Made by a program: the position numbers and the translations under genes. Positions 41,170-50,676 of a stretch of DNA of 59,749 nucleotides are shown in pieces. The DNA is from CALVGQ01 sp964369385 (GTDB taxonomy: Bacteria > Bacillota_I > Bacilli_A > Erysipelotrichales > Erysipelotrichaceae). The notes below the pieces were generated by a model. It did not search any database. It was not told the origin of the DNA and was given only the letters and a program-made list of their open reading frames with translations. The stretch covers positions 1-59,749 of the forward strand of contig CAYJEY010000011.1 in the NCBI GenBank assembly GCA_964369385.1, given 5' to 3'. How positions within the stretch are numbered: the stretch's first letter is position 1; each line of letters begins with the position of its first letter.

Positions 41170-44100
41170 TTACTTCTCGAACAAGAAGGTTTTCACTTCG
41201 TATTTTTGTAAAGTAAAGCTATTATTTATATTAAAATCATCTTCAAATTCCTCTTGTAAATTAACAATTGAAACCTTAGAATGATTAGGCAAATCAATGA
41301 ATTTAACTTCCTGTACATCATTTGTTAGATTTAAAATTCTTACGACATAACCATTATTATCAAAGGAAATTTTTATATAATCCACGATAGCATTCGTGTT
41401 ATTTAAACCAATAAACGAATTTCCGTCGGCAAGGGATTTTTCATCTGCAACAGTAATTTTAATCGGTATATTTATAGCAACAGCCTCGTTATAAAGGGTA
41501 ACTTCTCTATTTTCATTGTCATGCGTAAACATTGAAAATAAAAATTCATGTTCCGTTAAATCTCCAAAATTATTATCATTAAAACCAGAATTTTTAGCAA
41601 TTCCAATTTCCTGCCCAGGTTTTTTTTGACTTCTAAGCACAGTGAGTTCCAATGCTTGGTCTTTAACTCTAAAACCGTATTTACAAGTAGAAAGCAAGGC
41701 AATCCCATAACCTTTTTCGCTAATATCAACAAATTTATGAGCGCAAATTTCATCTTTTGCAAAGTCAAAACTTGTGTTAGAATGGGTAGGTCTATTAATA
41801 TTTCCATATTGAATATTGCATAAAGCGTCCGCTGATTTTACTGTGATTGGATAAGAAATTTTAACACTATTATCGGTGTCTTTCCAGTCGAAATATCCTT
41901 TAACATCAACTCTTTCATTTCCTTCTAAAACAATATATTCAAGAGCGAACTTTGAATTTTTGTATAAATAATTCGCTTTTGCAAAAACTCTTGTACCATC
42001 ATTTTCAATGGAAAAGTCTTCAAGCTTTGGATATTCAAAAACACCATTACGATAATTCTCATCAAAGTCCCACGCTGGATATTCATATGCTCTTTCAGTG
42101 TAAATAACCACATTATTTTCCACTCTTTTTTCATCTATAAATTCCTTGTTTAGCCTTTTGTTAAAAAGATGAATTAAAGCGCCATTTTTGTTAAACTTAA
42201 GCCTTAAACTATCAGTTTCAATGGTTTTTTCATCCACATTTACTGAAATATTACCGTTTATTGTATTTTCTTCGAACTCTGTAAATGATAATGCCTTTAC
42301 AGAGATTTTTTGCCATTTTCCTTCAATATTTATAAGTTCGTTTCTGTCAATTGAGGAATTGTTTACGATGATTTTTTTAGTTGCATTTTCACCAAAAATT
42401 TTTGTATATTCTTCTTTTATCATTGACTTTAGTTCTTTTTTTAGAATTTCATATCGCTCTCTTGTTTCCTTATAAACTTGAATGATACACGAACCTGGAA
42501 TTATATCGTGAAATTGATATAGCAAAACTTCTTTCCAAATTTCATCAAGTTTTTCACTGTTAAAATCTTCCTTTAAAAAGTATTTATTTAAAGCAGTTAT
42601 ATACTCATACTCTTTTAAAAGATATTCCATATCACGGTTGCCTTTCTTATTTAAAACTTCAGTAGTATATGTTCCTTGATGTCGCTCGAAGTAAAGTTCA
42701 CCATTTATAACTGGCAGTTTATCTTCATACTTTGAAAATTCTTGTAAAAAGCTATCAACTCTAGCATTTTTTACTTTTGGAAGATTTTTTAGGTCTTTAA
42801 TCCTTTTTATTCTCTCTAAATGTTCTTCTCCAGGCCCTGCTCCACCATCTCCAACACCGTAAACTAACAAGGCAGTTGGAACAATATCCTTTTCAATATA
42901 ATTTTTTTCAAGGTTTAAAACAGAACTTGCTCTTGCCCTTGAGTCATAAGTGTTTTCTGGGAAATGATGGACTAAAACATGAGAATTATCATTTCCAATC
43001 CACTTAAATGAGTGATGTGGGAATTTATTAATCATATTTTGTGATAACTTTTGCGAGCACATAAACTCTAGCCCTGACTTCTTTAAAATCTGTGGAATGC
43101 TAGCAGTAAAGCCAAAAACGTCTGGTTCCCAAAGATAATTTGATGTGATACCAAACTCATCTTGATTGAATTTTTTTCCGTAATGAATTTGTCTAATTAA
43201 AGACTCTCCAGAAGGAATATTTAAGTCACTTTCCACCCAAAAAGCACCTTGTATTTCAAATTTCCCATTGGAAACTTGTTCCTTTATGCGAGCAAATAGT
43301 TTTTCATCATCTTTTTTAACATATTCAAACAATTGTTGTTGGGAAGCTCCAAAAACATAATCCTCATATTTTCCAATATTATAAAGCGCAGTCGCAAAAG
43401 TTCTAAGTGCCTTTCTTCGCCCCTCTCGAACAGGCCACATCCAAGCAATATCTAGGTGTGCATGTCCAGTTGCAAATATATCAAGAGAGAAATTATCACT
43501 TTTTTTACTGTAAAATTCATCTAGTATAGCTTTTGCTTTTTGAATATTTTCAGAATTAAGTTCTATCAATATTTCGCTAACTTGTGAAAGAGTATTTTCA
43601 AGTTCATATAATGTATTAGATTGAGTTTTATTTTCATCTTTGCTTACACCTTTAGGTTGATGCGAAGAAACTACGCTTGTTCCATTGTACCAATCTATCA
43701 AAACCTCTAAATCATAGTATAATTCTTTCATTTTTAGATCGACAGTCCCAATAGCCGCATCAGAAATTTTTCCTCCATCTTGAACATAACCAAACAAATC
43801 GTTACAACTTCCGTCAATGTAAAAAATTACTTCTTCTCCCACTTTATAATTATCTAAGTCAACAATCCATTTTCCAGGTTTATCGGGTGGAATGCCGTAA
43901 GAGGACTTCTTGTTTGTAATACCTGACAAAATATTAAAATTTTCATCATACACAACACCTTCACCACCAATATCTACTTGTAAAACTAAATTTTTTTCAT
44001 CAGTAAATTCGGGTATTTTCCCTTCTAAGACAAACCATGCACAGTCAAAAAGTTCTCCCCAAGTATCGCCGATACAAGGCTCTGACTTTTCATTCTCATC

Positions 44101-44214
44101 TTTTTTAGAAAACTCAAATGGCTCATTATTTTTGTAGCAAGTAATTTTCAACTCTGTTAGTTTTTCATACACTTTCGAACCAATTTCAAGTAGTAAATTT
44201 TCATACATTTTCAT
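41170..44214 (-). CDS. GH38 alpha-mannosidase
   Basis: 1014 aa. Hydrolyses alpha-mannosides, for bacteria of this type usually from host N-glycans. N-terminal beta domain 1-240, then the GH38 catalytic domain with zinc ligands in 'ATGHAHLDIAWMWPVREG' (His253/Asp255), 'GAFWVESDLNIPSGES', nucleophile Asp365 in 'LWEPDVFGFTASIPQIL', then 'HDIIPGSCIIQVY', and C-terminal beta domains. No signal peptide, so it is cytoplasmic and would need an importer, which is not in this window. AGGAGG eight bases upstream of the ATG. The coding style (many AAA/TTT/ATT and long A-runs) looks more AT-biased than the neighbours, fitting acquisition. Lies alone between the 42-bp repeats. Confidence 0.93.
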   Translation of the reverse strand: MKMYENLLLEIGSKVYEKLTELKITCYKNNEPFEFSKKDENEKSEPCIGDTWGELFDCAWFVLEGKIPEFTDEKNLVLQVDIGGEGVVYDENFNILSGITNKKSSYGIPPDKPGKWIVDLDNYKVGEEVIFYIDGSCNDLFGYVQDGGKISDAAIGTVDLKMKELYYDLEVLIDWYNGTSVVSSHQPKGVSKDENKTQSNTLYELENTLSQVSEILIELNSENIQKAKAILDEFYSKKSDNFSLDIFATGHAHLDIAWMWPVREGRRKALRTFATALYNIGKYEDYVFGASQQQLFEYVKKDDEKLFARIKEQVSNGKFEIQGAFWVESDLNIPSGESLIRQIHYGKKFNQDEFGITSNYLWEPDVFGFTASIPQILKKSGLEFMCSQKLSQNMINKFPHHSFKWIGNDNSHVLVHHFPENTYDSRARASSVLNLEKNYIEKDIVPTALLVYGVGDGGAGPGEEHLERIKRIKDLKNLPKVKNARVDSFLQEFSKYEDKLPVINGELYFERHQGTYTTEVLNKKGNRDMEYLLKEYEYITALNKYFLKEDFNSEKLDEIWKEVLLYQFHDIIPGSCIIQVYKETRERYEILKKELKSMIKEEYTKIFGENATKKIIVNNSSIDRNELINIEGKWQKISVKALSFTEFEENTINGNISVNVDEKTIETDSLRLKFNKNGALIHLFNKRLNKEFIDEKRVENNVVIYTERAYEYPAWDFDENYRNGVFEYPKLEDFSIENDGTRVFAKANYLYKNSKFALEYIVLEGNERVDVKGYFDWKDTDNSVKISYPITVKSADALCNIQYGNINRPTHSNTSFDFAKDEICAHKFVDISEKGYGIALLSTCKYGFRVKDQALELTVLRSQKKPGQEIGIAKNSGFNDNNFGDLTEHEFLFSMFTHDNENREVTLYNEAVAINIPIKITVADEKSLADGNSFIGLNNTNAIVDYIKISFDNNGYVVRILNLTNDVQEVKFIDLPNHSKVSIVNLQEEFEDDFNINNSFTLQKYEVKTFLFEK

Positions 44215-44545
44215 TTTTAAATCCTCCTATGATATAAATTTTACGAACTACTTCGTAAGCTCTAAATTTAATACTATTACAAACATTAGATTAATTCAGT
44301 GAAGCACTGAGTTTATGTAAATAAAGGTTATACATTTATTATATATTTATTTTTTTCATGTAATGTACGATCCCCATATATCATTTATCCACAGTCTAAT
44401 CCCAAAAAATAACTGCTTACAAAGTGTATGTGTAGATATGTTTCCCTAAACTAAGAAAACCTCTATTTTATATGGTTTTGAGAAAACAGAGAAAATCACA
44501 CTTGAATTATTTTATCAAATAAACTCCACCCCTATAATGGGTTTA
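44215..44545. other. Upstream region of the alpha-mannosidase gene
   Basis: About 330 bp without gene. Contains a palindrome TTACGAAC/TACTTCGTAA near 44241-44258 (operator or hairpin close to the mannosidase start) and a weak hairpin ACCC/GGGG near 44527-44544 that may serve as the present rlmD terminator. No open frame of note. Confidence 0.4.
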
Positions 44546-44587
44546 AGAGCTATCAACTACGTTGCAATAAAACAATATTTTCAATAT
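44546..44587 (-). repeat. 42-bp perfect direct repeat, proximal copy
   Basis: 3' end of rlmD including the stop (44553-44555). Matches 40478-40519; start-to-start distance 4068 bp. Confidence 0.92.
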
Positions 44588-45857
44588 GAGAAGTCCCGCA
44601 AAATAAATCAACTGGTTGTATCTGAGTGATTTTATAGTTATGTTTCTTTAAATAATCTACATCTCTTTTTTGACTAGTCGGTCCGCATGAAATGTAGACA
44701 ATCTTGGAAGGCTTCAATGAAATAAGCGAGCTTAGAAAACGCTCATCACTTCCTTCGCGTGCTGGATCCATCATTACACAGTCAAAATGTACTTTTTGTT
44801 TAGCAGCAGCTACCATATATTCTCCACAATCCTGAGCAATAAATGTTACATTTTTTATTTGATTACTTTTTGCATTTTGGATTGCCTGTTTGATTGAGTG
44901 ACGATTGATTTCAACTCCAACCACATGTCTTGCATGACGTGACATACTTAAAGTAATTGTCCCTATGCCACAATACGCATCCAGTACATGATCAGTAGGT
45001 TTTAAATTGGCCATCTTAATGGCAATATCATACAATTTCTGTGTCTGGATTGGATTAATTTGATAAAAGGTCTTCGTCCCAATATAGAAGTCAAATCCAC
45101 TCAATCGATCTTTAATCACCCCTGTTCCAAACAGGACTTTTTCTTTTTCACCAAGGACGACACTTGTCGTCCTTGCATTCACATTAAGCACAATTGATTT
45201 TATTTCTGGATGGGCTTGCCTTAATTTTTGAATGAATTGCTTACTACCTGGCATCGTATCTTTACTCACTACTAAACAAACCAACACTTCGTCATAAGCA
45301 TGTGAGACACGTAATAAACAGTGCCTTAAAAATCCTGTTTTACGATCTTCATCAAATGCCGGATAACGCATTTGCTTCGCAAGTTGAACAATTGATCGGA
45401 TGATTTGGTTTGCCAATTCATGTTGAATTAGACAGTCTTTGACTTCACATACACTATGTGATCCCTCTTCATATACTCCAGCGATCAAATTTCTTTGTTT
45501 ATCTTGAGAAAAGGTTGCAATGACTTTATGTCGATAATGAAATGGGTTTTCCATACTTACAATTGGATTAATATGATTCTTTGGAAAGAGTTGGCCAATC
45601 ATATCTTGTTTGAACTGCGCTTGAGCTTCTGTGCTCATGTGCAGTAGTTGACATCCTCCGCACTTCATAAAATGCTTGCACGTTACTCTTTGACGTTGCT
45701 CACTGTTGTTTTCTATTCGCTCTACAGTATAGCGATGTTTCATCTGTTTTAAGTGAGCAATTTCACCTGGGAGTACATTTTTAAGGACAAGTTTTTTTCC
45801 TTGCATCTCCACAAGTCCATATCCCTCTTCATTTAACCCATAACACTTAACCTTCAT
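44553..45857 (-). CDS. rlmD: 23S rRNA (uracil-5-)-methyltransferase
   Basis: 434 aa RlmD/RumA-type RNA m5U methyltransferase. N-terminal TRAM-like domain (1-55), four-Cys iron-sulfur site 'CKHFMKCGGCQ' (about 60-70, fourth Cys in 'EVKDCLIQ'), SAM motif 'LDAYCGIGTITLSMSRHA' (~290), 'VMMDPAREGSDERF', catalytic Cys in 'VYISCGPTSQKRDVDYL' (~390). In Firmicutes this family (RlmCD type) may modify U747 and U1939. It follows the SNF2 gene by 13 bases in one operon. Its 3' end is duplicated beyond the mannosidase. Confidence 0.93.
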   Translation of the reverse strand: MKVKCYGLNEEGYGLVEMQGKKLVLKNVLPGEIAHLKQMKHRYTVERIENNSEQRQRVTCKHFMKCGGCQLLHMSTEAQAQFKQDMIGQLFPKNHINPIVSMENPFHYRHKVIATFSQDKQRNLIAGVYEEGSHSVCEVKDCLIQHELANQIIRSIVQLAKQMRYPAFDEDRKTGFLRHCLLRVSHAYDEVLVCLVVSKDTMPGSKQFIQKLRQAHPEIKSIVLNVNARTTSVVLGEKEKVLFGTGVIKDRLSGFDFYIGTKTFYQINPIQTQKLYDIAIKMANLKPTDHVLDAYCGIGTITLSMSRHARHVVGVEINRHSIKQAIQNAKSNQIKNVTFIAQDCGEYMVAAAKQKVHFDCVMMDPAREGSDERFLSSLISLKPSKIVYISCGPTSQKRDVDYLKKHNYKITQIQPVDLFCGTSHIENIVLLQRS

Positions 45858-45870
45858 ATCTATCTTCTTT

Positions 45871-48800
45871 CTATATCTTTATTTGTAATAAATCAATAAT
45901 TTCATTCATTGACATTGTTGTGATTGAACCACTACTATTTTCTACAAACACATCTGACAAACCTTGCTTAATTCGTTGTAAATCTTGGATTTTTTCTTCG
46001 ATGCTATCTTTCATAATAAGTTTAAATACTTGCACATTGTTTTCTTGACCAATACGATAAGCGCGGTCAGTTGCTTGATTTTGAGCAGATAGATTCCACC
46101 ATGGATCGTAGTGAATTACAGCTTGTGCTGCAGTTAAATTTAATCCAGTTCCACCTGCTTTAAGTGAAATCAAAAACACTGTCGTATCATCACTTTGAAA
46201 TTGATCTACTAGTTGTTTACGTTTTAACTTTTCTGTAGAACCTGTCAACATCACATAACTGATAGAATGCTTTCTTAACTCTTCTGCAATTAAATCCAGC
46301 GCAGATGTAAAACTTGAAAAGAGTAAAATCTTCTTTTTGCTACGTGCTAAAGCTTCTATTAGTTCCATGCATCCTCGAAGTTTACTTGAAGCATGATGTA
46401 TATTTTCATATACCATACGTGGCTCACAACAGATCTGTCTTAAGCGAGTCAACATCGCCAGTACCTGTATACGATCAGGTGCCTCTACATTCAGCATTTC
46501 CTGAAGTGATTGATTAATTTGTGATAAGTTTGCAAGATATAGTTTTTGCTCATCTTCACTAAAATTCATCATGTACGTATTCTCAATTTTATCAGGCAAT
46601 TCTTTTAACACTTCTTGTTTATTCCGTCTTAGTATGAATGGTTCAACTAATCGCTTTAATTGAGTCTGCGCATTTTGATCATTCTCTTTTACTATTGGTT
46701 TTTCAAAATTATTCAAGAAATAATGATAGGAATACAAGTACCCTGGCATCAAGAAATCGAAGATTGACCAAAGTTCGGCTAAGCTATTTTCAATAGGAGT
46801 CCCCGTTAATGCAAAATGGTTTTTAGCATTAATTCGTTTAACACAATGTGCATTTTTGGTCTTTTGATTCTTAATATATTGAGCCTCATCTAAGATGACT
46901 GTAGCAAATTCGAATCGTTCTAATTCATCAATATCTCGTCGTAAATAATCATAAGACGTGATAACTAAGTCATATTGTGGAATTTGTGAAATGAGCTCGG
47001 CTCTAGCTTGTACTGAACCATTTAAACAGAGTGTCCTTAATCCACTATCAAACTTCATAATTTCATCATTCCAGTTGAGGAGTAAGCTTGCAGGACATAC
47101 TACAAGATGCGGTTTATCATTAGGTTGACTCTCTAAAAAAGATATCATCTGTAATGTTTTGCCAAGTCCCATATCATCAGCTAATATTCCACCAAATTGG
47201 TAATGACTCATCTTTCCTAACCACTGAACTCCTTGTTGCTGATAATCACGTAAAATAGGCATATACTTATCGTGAATTTCAAAATCATTGTTTTTCTTAA
47301 AATTACTCATGAAGTCACGGAAGCGTTGCGTTCTCGTAAAATCAACATGCTTTGACCCTTTGGCAATCTGATCTACCATGAATGACCTGTATGTTGGTAC
47401 ATTCATTTTACCATCTTTTAATTCTGATGCTGATATATGCAATTGCTGAAATAAATCATCAAGTTCACTTAGCTCATTTGAATTTAAAGACAATAGTTGA
47501 CCATCTTTTAAACGGTGGAATTTTTTCTTGCGTCGATAACTACTTAATACATTTGCAATCTCAGATTTGTCAATATCTAAACTATCTATCTCAATTGAAA
47601 GAAGGTCATGTTCAAAAGCTACACCTACTGACATTTGGATTGTCTTTGACTTACCAAATCCTTGAAGCGCCTCACTCACGAAGACTTCACACATCTTCAT
47701 TAGTCTTTGAATTCCTTCTTGTGCAAATACATAAGCTGATTCATGATTGATATCAATTAACGCTCGTGAAGCTTCTTCGTCAATTGCATCTGCAAAACTG
47801 CGAATCAACGTTTCCACACGCTCAACCTCAATAGATATTGGAGTATTTCTTTCTTGGAAGGCAAAACACTTTTTTCCACCTTCTTCATAATTCATAGTGA
47901 TAGAAATCATTCCTTCATCTGTGATATCAGCAAATACTTGAATGTTTGCAACTTCCGGCATACTAATGTAAGGCATTAAATCCTCAAAATCAACATAGAT
48001 ATCCAAATCAGATAACACATATTTATAGAATTCATTCATTTGTTCGTGTGATAAAACTATTTTTCTATCATGAGTAAATGACATCAATAACTGCATACTT
48101 TTACCATCTTCATCCAATTGAAATTTAGTCACTTGCCCTGTTGTAAATTCATAAGCATGTTTTGAACTTAATGTATCCAAATCAAAGTTTGTATCACAAT
48201 CAATTTTATAAAATAAACGACCTTCATGAATGATCTCTTCCACAGTTAAACTAATTCTTCCCAACTCTTCATGAAATCTTAATTTTGTATATTCCCATGG
48301 TAACTCTGAAAAAGTACTATAGAAATCATCATAGCACGTAGCCAATAAGATATCTTTATACTTGCCATAAACATCAGTATCTACACTTTCGTTTCTTTGC
48401 ATAAAAGCAATTATTTTAAGGGAAACATCATCAAAATACTCATAAGAGTGCTTGAGTGTCATTGTCTTACCATATCTCACTGTTTCATGGTTCACAAAGT
48501 ATCCTAAAAATTTACGAATATCTTTTACGATATAACTTTTATCAAAACCCACTTTAAAAGTGGCCACTGGCATTCCTCTTCTATATCCATACTCTTCCTC
48601 ACCCATCACAAGTTGAATTTTTGCCAAGTCAGATTGAGTTAACATACGAAGTTCTTCTTCAAAACGTGATTTAAACTGCTTAATCAAATCTTCTGACAGA
48701 GATTGTCCAACAACTAAATCATGAAGTTGAGCACGTCTTACTTGCTCCATTTTCCGTTGCTCAAAAGTATCTTTTTTACTAGAAACATAATAAGGAAGCA

Positions 48801-49101
48801 TTGTACGTTCTGGTATTTCTGCAACTTTTAGCATGAGTGCACCGATATGTGCACACCTATTCCCAGTTGAAAAACAATCACATTGTGCATTTGTAATATT
48901 ATAACGATCATCTACTTTGATTTTCATTTTATTTTTATAGTAACGTGCACGAAAAACACCCTCAACAATATACCCACGTCCTCGTGTTTCTTCTTGAATA
49001 CTGATTTCTTCAAATGTGCCATTTTCAAAATAATACTGAGCTAATTCTTCTGTATCATCATTCTTCAAAAACGTAAATAGATCACTCTTTTTAAAAAGCA
49101 T
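45871..49101 (-). CDS. SNF2-family DEAD/DEAH helicase with SWIM zinc finger
   Basis: 1076 aa. SWIM zinc finger near residue 70 ('QCDCFSTGNRCAHIGAL'), a central DUF-type region (~200-590), then Snf2 ATPase: 'LADDMGLGKTLQMISFL' (~640), 'VVCPASLLLNWNDEI', 'VILDEAQYIKNQKTKNA' (~737), 'HFALTGTPIENSLAELWSIF', and helicase C part 'ISLKAGGTGLNLTAAQAVIHYDPWWN', 'DRAYRIGQ'. These are ATP-driven DNA translocases of unclear cellular task. RBS GAGAGGTAA. In an operon with rlmD. Confidence 0.94.
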   Translation of the reverse strand: MLFKKSDLFTFLKNDDTEELAQYYFENGTFEEISIQEETRGRGYIVEGVFRARYYKNKMKIKVDDRYNITNAQCDCFSTGNRCAHIGALMLKVAEIPERTMLPYYVSSKKDTFEQRKMEQVRRAQLHDLVVGQSLSEDLIKQFKSRFEEELRMLTQSDLAKIQLVMGEEEYGYRRGMPVATFKVGFDKSYIVKDIRKFLGYFVNHETVRYGKTMTLKHSYEYFDDVSLKIIAFMQRNESVDTDVYGKYKDILLATCYDDFYSTFSELPWEYTKLRFHEELGRISLTVEEIIHEGRLFYKIDCDTNFDLDTLSSKHAYEFTTGQVTKFQLDEDGKSMQLLMSFTHDRKIVLSHEQMNEFYKYVLSDLDIYVDFEDLMPYISMPEVANIQVFADITDEGMISITMNYEEGGKKCFAFQERNTPISIEVERVETLIRSFADAIDEEASRALIDINHESAYVFAQEGIQRLMKMCEVFVSEALQGFGKSKTIQMSVGVAFEHDLLSIEIDSLDIDKSEIANVLSSYRRKKKFHRLKDGQLLSLNSNELSELDDLFQQLHISASELKDGKMNVPTYRSFMVDQIAKGSKHVDFTRTQRFRDFMSNFKKNNDFEIHDKYMPILRDYQQQGVQWLGKMSHYQFGGILADDMGLGKTLQMISFLESQPNDKPHLVVCPASLLLNWNDEIMKFDSGLRTLCLNGSVQARAELISQIPQYDLVITSYDYLRRDIDELERFEFATVILDEAQYIKNQKTKNAHCVKRINAKNHFALTGTPIENSLAELWSIFDFLMPGYLYSYHYFLNNFEKPIVKENDQNAQTQLKRLVEPFILRRNKQEVLKELPDKIENTYMMNFSEDEQKLYLANLSQINQSLQEMLNVEAPDRIQVLAMLTRLRQICCEPRMVYENIHHASSKLRGCMELIEALARSKKKILLFSSFTSALDLIAEELRKHSISYVMLTGSTEKLKRKQLVDQFQSDDTTVFLISLKAGGTGLNLTAAQAVIHYDPWWNLSAQNQATDRAYRIGQENNVQVFKLIMKDSIEEKIQDLQRIKQGLSDVFVENSSGSITTMSMNEIIDLLQIKI

Positions 49102-49477
49102 GTTTTTTACCTCTCTTAACTTATCTATTATACACTAGTGACAAGGCAAATAGCTATTCACTATTACAAACATTTTGGTTAATATAAACTCTATGAGTGA
49201 TTATTTTCTATTTTGAAATATATATTGGTGTAAGTATAAAAAGATAAGTTAAAAAGTAAATTTTTAATCATAACCAAACCCAAATTAATAAAGGATGAAA
49301 TCCGAGTTACTACATACTCTAAAATCTTAATTTCTTTAATAATAAGAAGTCTATAGAAATACTATCAATGCGTATACATAATCAAATTATTGAAAAGCAT
49401 AGAATAAGCAATTATACATTTTATTTTCCTTAATTATTTGAATTAACTTAGTGTATAATGAACTTGAGGTGAAAAAC
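49102..49477. other. Intergenic region, no gene seen
   Basis: About 375 bp between divergent SNF2 and DUF362 genes; very AT-rich with TATAAT at 49454-49459 as a possible -10 for the plus-strand gene, unusually close to its RBS. No small gene with RBS found. Confidence 0.4.
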
Positions 49478-50599
49478 ATGGAAAAATCTAAAGTATATTT
49501 TACAGATTTAAGAGCTACATCCGATTGTAATTTACTTGATAAAATTGAGAAATTAGTAATCGCTGCTGGTATTAAAACAATTGATTTCAAAGATAAGTAT
49601 GTTGTTATTAAGATTCATTTTGGTGAACCTGGAAACCTCGCCTATCTGCGTCCCAATTATTCCAAACGAATTGTTGAGTTAATTCAATCCTTAGGTGCTA
49701 AAGTTTTCTTAAGTGACTGCAACACACTCTATGTAGGCGGAAGAAAAAATGCTATTGACCATCTAGAGTCAGCCTATAGCAATGGTTATAACCCTTTCAG
49801 CTGTGGAGCTCATTTAATTATTGGAGATGGATTAAAAGGTACGGATGAGATTCTTATCCCAATACATCAAAAACACATTAAGGAAGCAAAAATAGGTCGT
49901 GCTATCATGGATGCTGATATTTTTATTTCTATGAATCACTTTAAAGGTCATGAATCAACTGGATTTGGTGGTGCATTAAAGAATATCGGAATGGGTTGTG
50001 GCTCGCGTGCAGGAAAAATGGAAATGCACAATAGTTCAAAACCCCAAATCTCACCTGAAGTCTGTAGAAGCTGTGGCGCATGTTTTAAAATGTGTGCTCA
50101 CAATGCACTAAGCTTCGATGAAAATCGCAAAGCCAAAATTGATTTAACGAAGTGTGTTGGCTGTGGAAGATGTATCGGTGCGTGTAATTTTGATGCAATT
50201 TCAACATTATGGGATGAATCAAATGATATCTTAAATGAGAAAATTGCAGAATACACTTACGCTGTAGTTAAAGATCGCCCTCATTTTCACATCAGTTTAG
50301 CAATCGATATTAGCCCTTGTTGCGACTGTCACAGTGAAAATGATTTACCTATTTGTGCCGATGTTGGTATGTTTGCCTCATTTGATCCTGTTGCCATTGA
50401 TGTAGCATGTGCTGACGCTTGTAATAAAGCTCCAATCATACCAGGAAGTGTACTAGATGAAGCAAAGTGTACACATGACCATGACCATCATGACCACTTC
50501 ACAAATACTCATCCTGAAACAAACTGGAAATCATGTGTTGAACATGCTGAATATCTTGGCATTGGTCAACAGGCTTATGAGTTAATCATCTTAAAATAA
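49478..50599 (+). CDS. DUF362 protein with two [4Fe-4S] ferredoxin motifs
   Basis: 373 aa. DUF362 domain in the N-terminal ~185 residues ('KYVVIKIHFGEPGNLAYLRP', 'FISMNHFKGHESTGFGGALKNIGMGCGSRAGK' in parts), then two clusters 'CRSCGACFKMCAHNAL' and 'CVGCGRCIGACNFDAI', and a C-terminal part with further Cys and a His-rich stretch 'HDHDHHDHF'. Probable electron-transfer or metal-binding role; not proven for any family member I can name. GAGGTGA lies upstream of the ATG at 49478; a start nine codons earlier lacks an RBS. Confidence 0.88.
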   Translation: MEKSKVYFTDLRATSDCNLLDKIEKLVIAAGIKTIDFKDKYVVIKIHFGEPGNLAYLRPNYSKRIVELIQSLGAKVFLSDCNTLYVGGRKNAIDHLESAYSNGYNPFSCGAHLIIGDGLKGTDEILIPIHQKHIKEAKIGRAIMDADIFISMNHFKGHESTGFGGALKNIGMGCGSRAGKMEMHNSSKPQISPEVCRSCGACFKMCAHNALSFDENRKAKIDLTKCVGCGRCIGACNFDAISTLWDESNDILNEKIAEYTYAVVKDRPHFHISLAIDISPCCDCHSENDLPICADVGMFASFDPVAIDVACADACNKAPIIPGSVLDEAKCTHDHDHHDHFTNTHPETNWKSCVEHAEYLGIGQQAYELIILK

Positions 50600-50615
50600 A
50601 TTTTATTTAAACAGA

Positions 50616-50664
50616 TAAAAAGTCATGATTATTCTACATAGTGTAGCAAATCATGACTTTTTTA
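50616..50664. terminator. Bidirectional terminator
   Basis: AAAAGTCATGATT / AATCATGACTTTT stem with an inner CTACA/TGTAG hairpin, between convergent DUF362 and CapA genes. Confidence 0.88.
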
Positions 50665-50676
50665 TTACAAAACAAA

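Noticed and set aside
44270..49180. Shared 15-mer ACTATTACAAACATT near 44271 and 49161
   Set aside because: No extension on either side; chance expectation is about one such match.
41057..49315. Shared 13-mer GTAACTCGGATTT at 41059 (+) and near 49304 (reverse) as possible IS ends
   Set aside because: Matches of this length are expected by chance in 60 kb of AT-rich DNA, and flanks do not agree.
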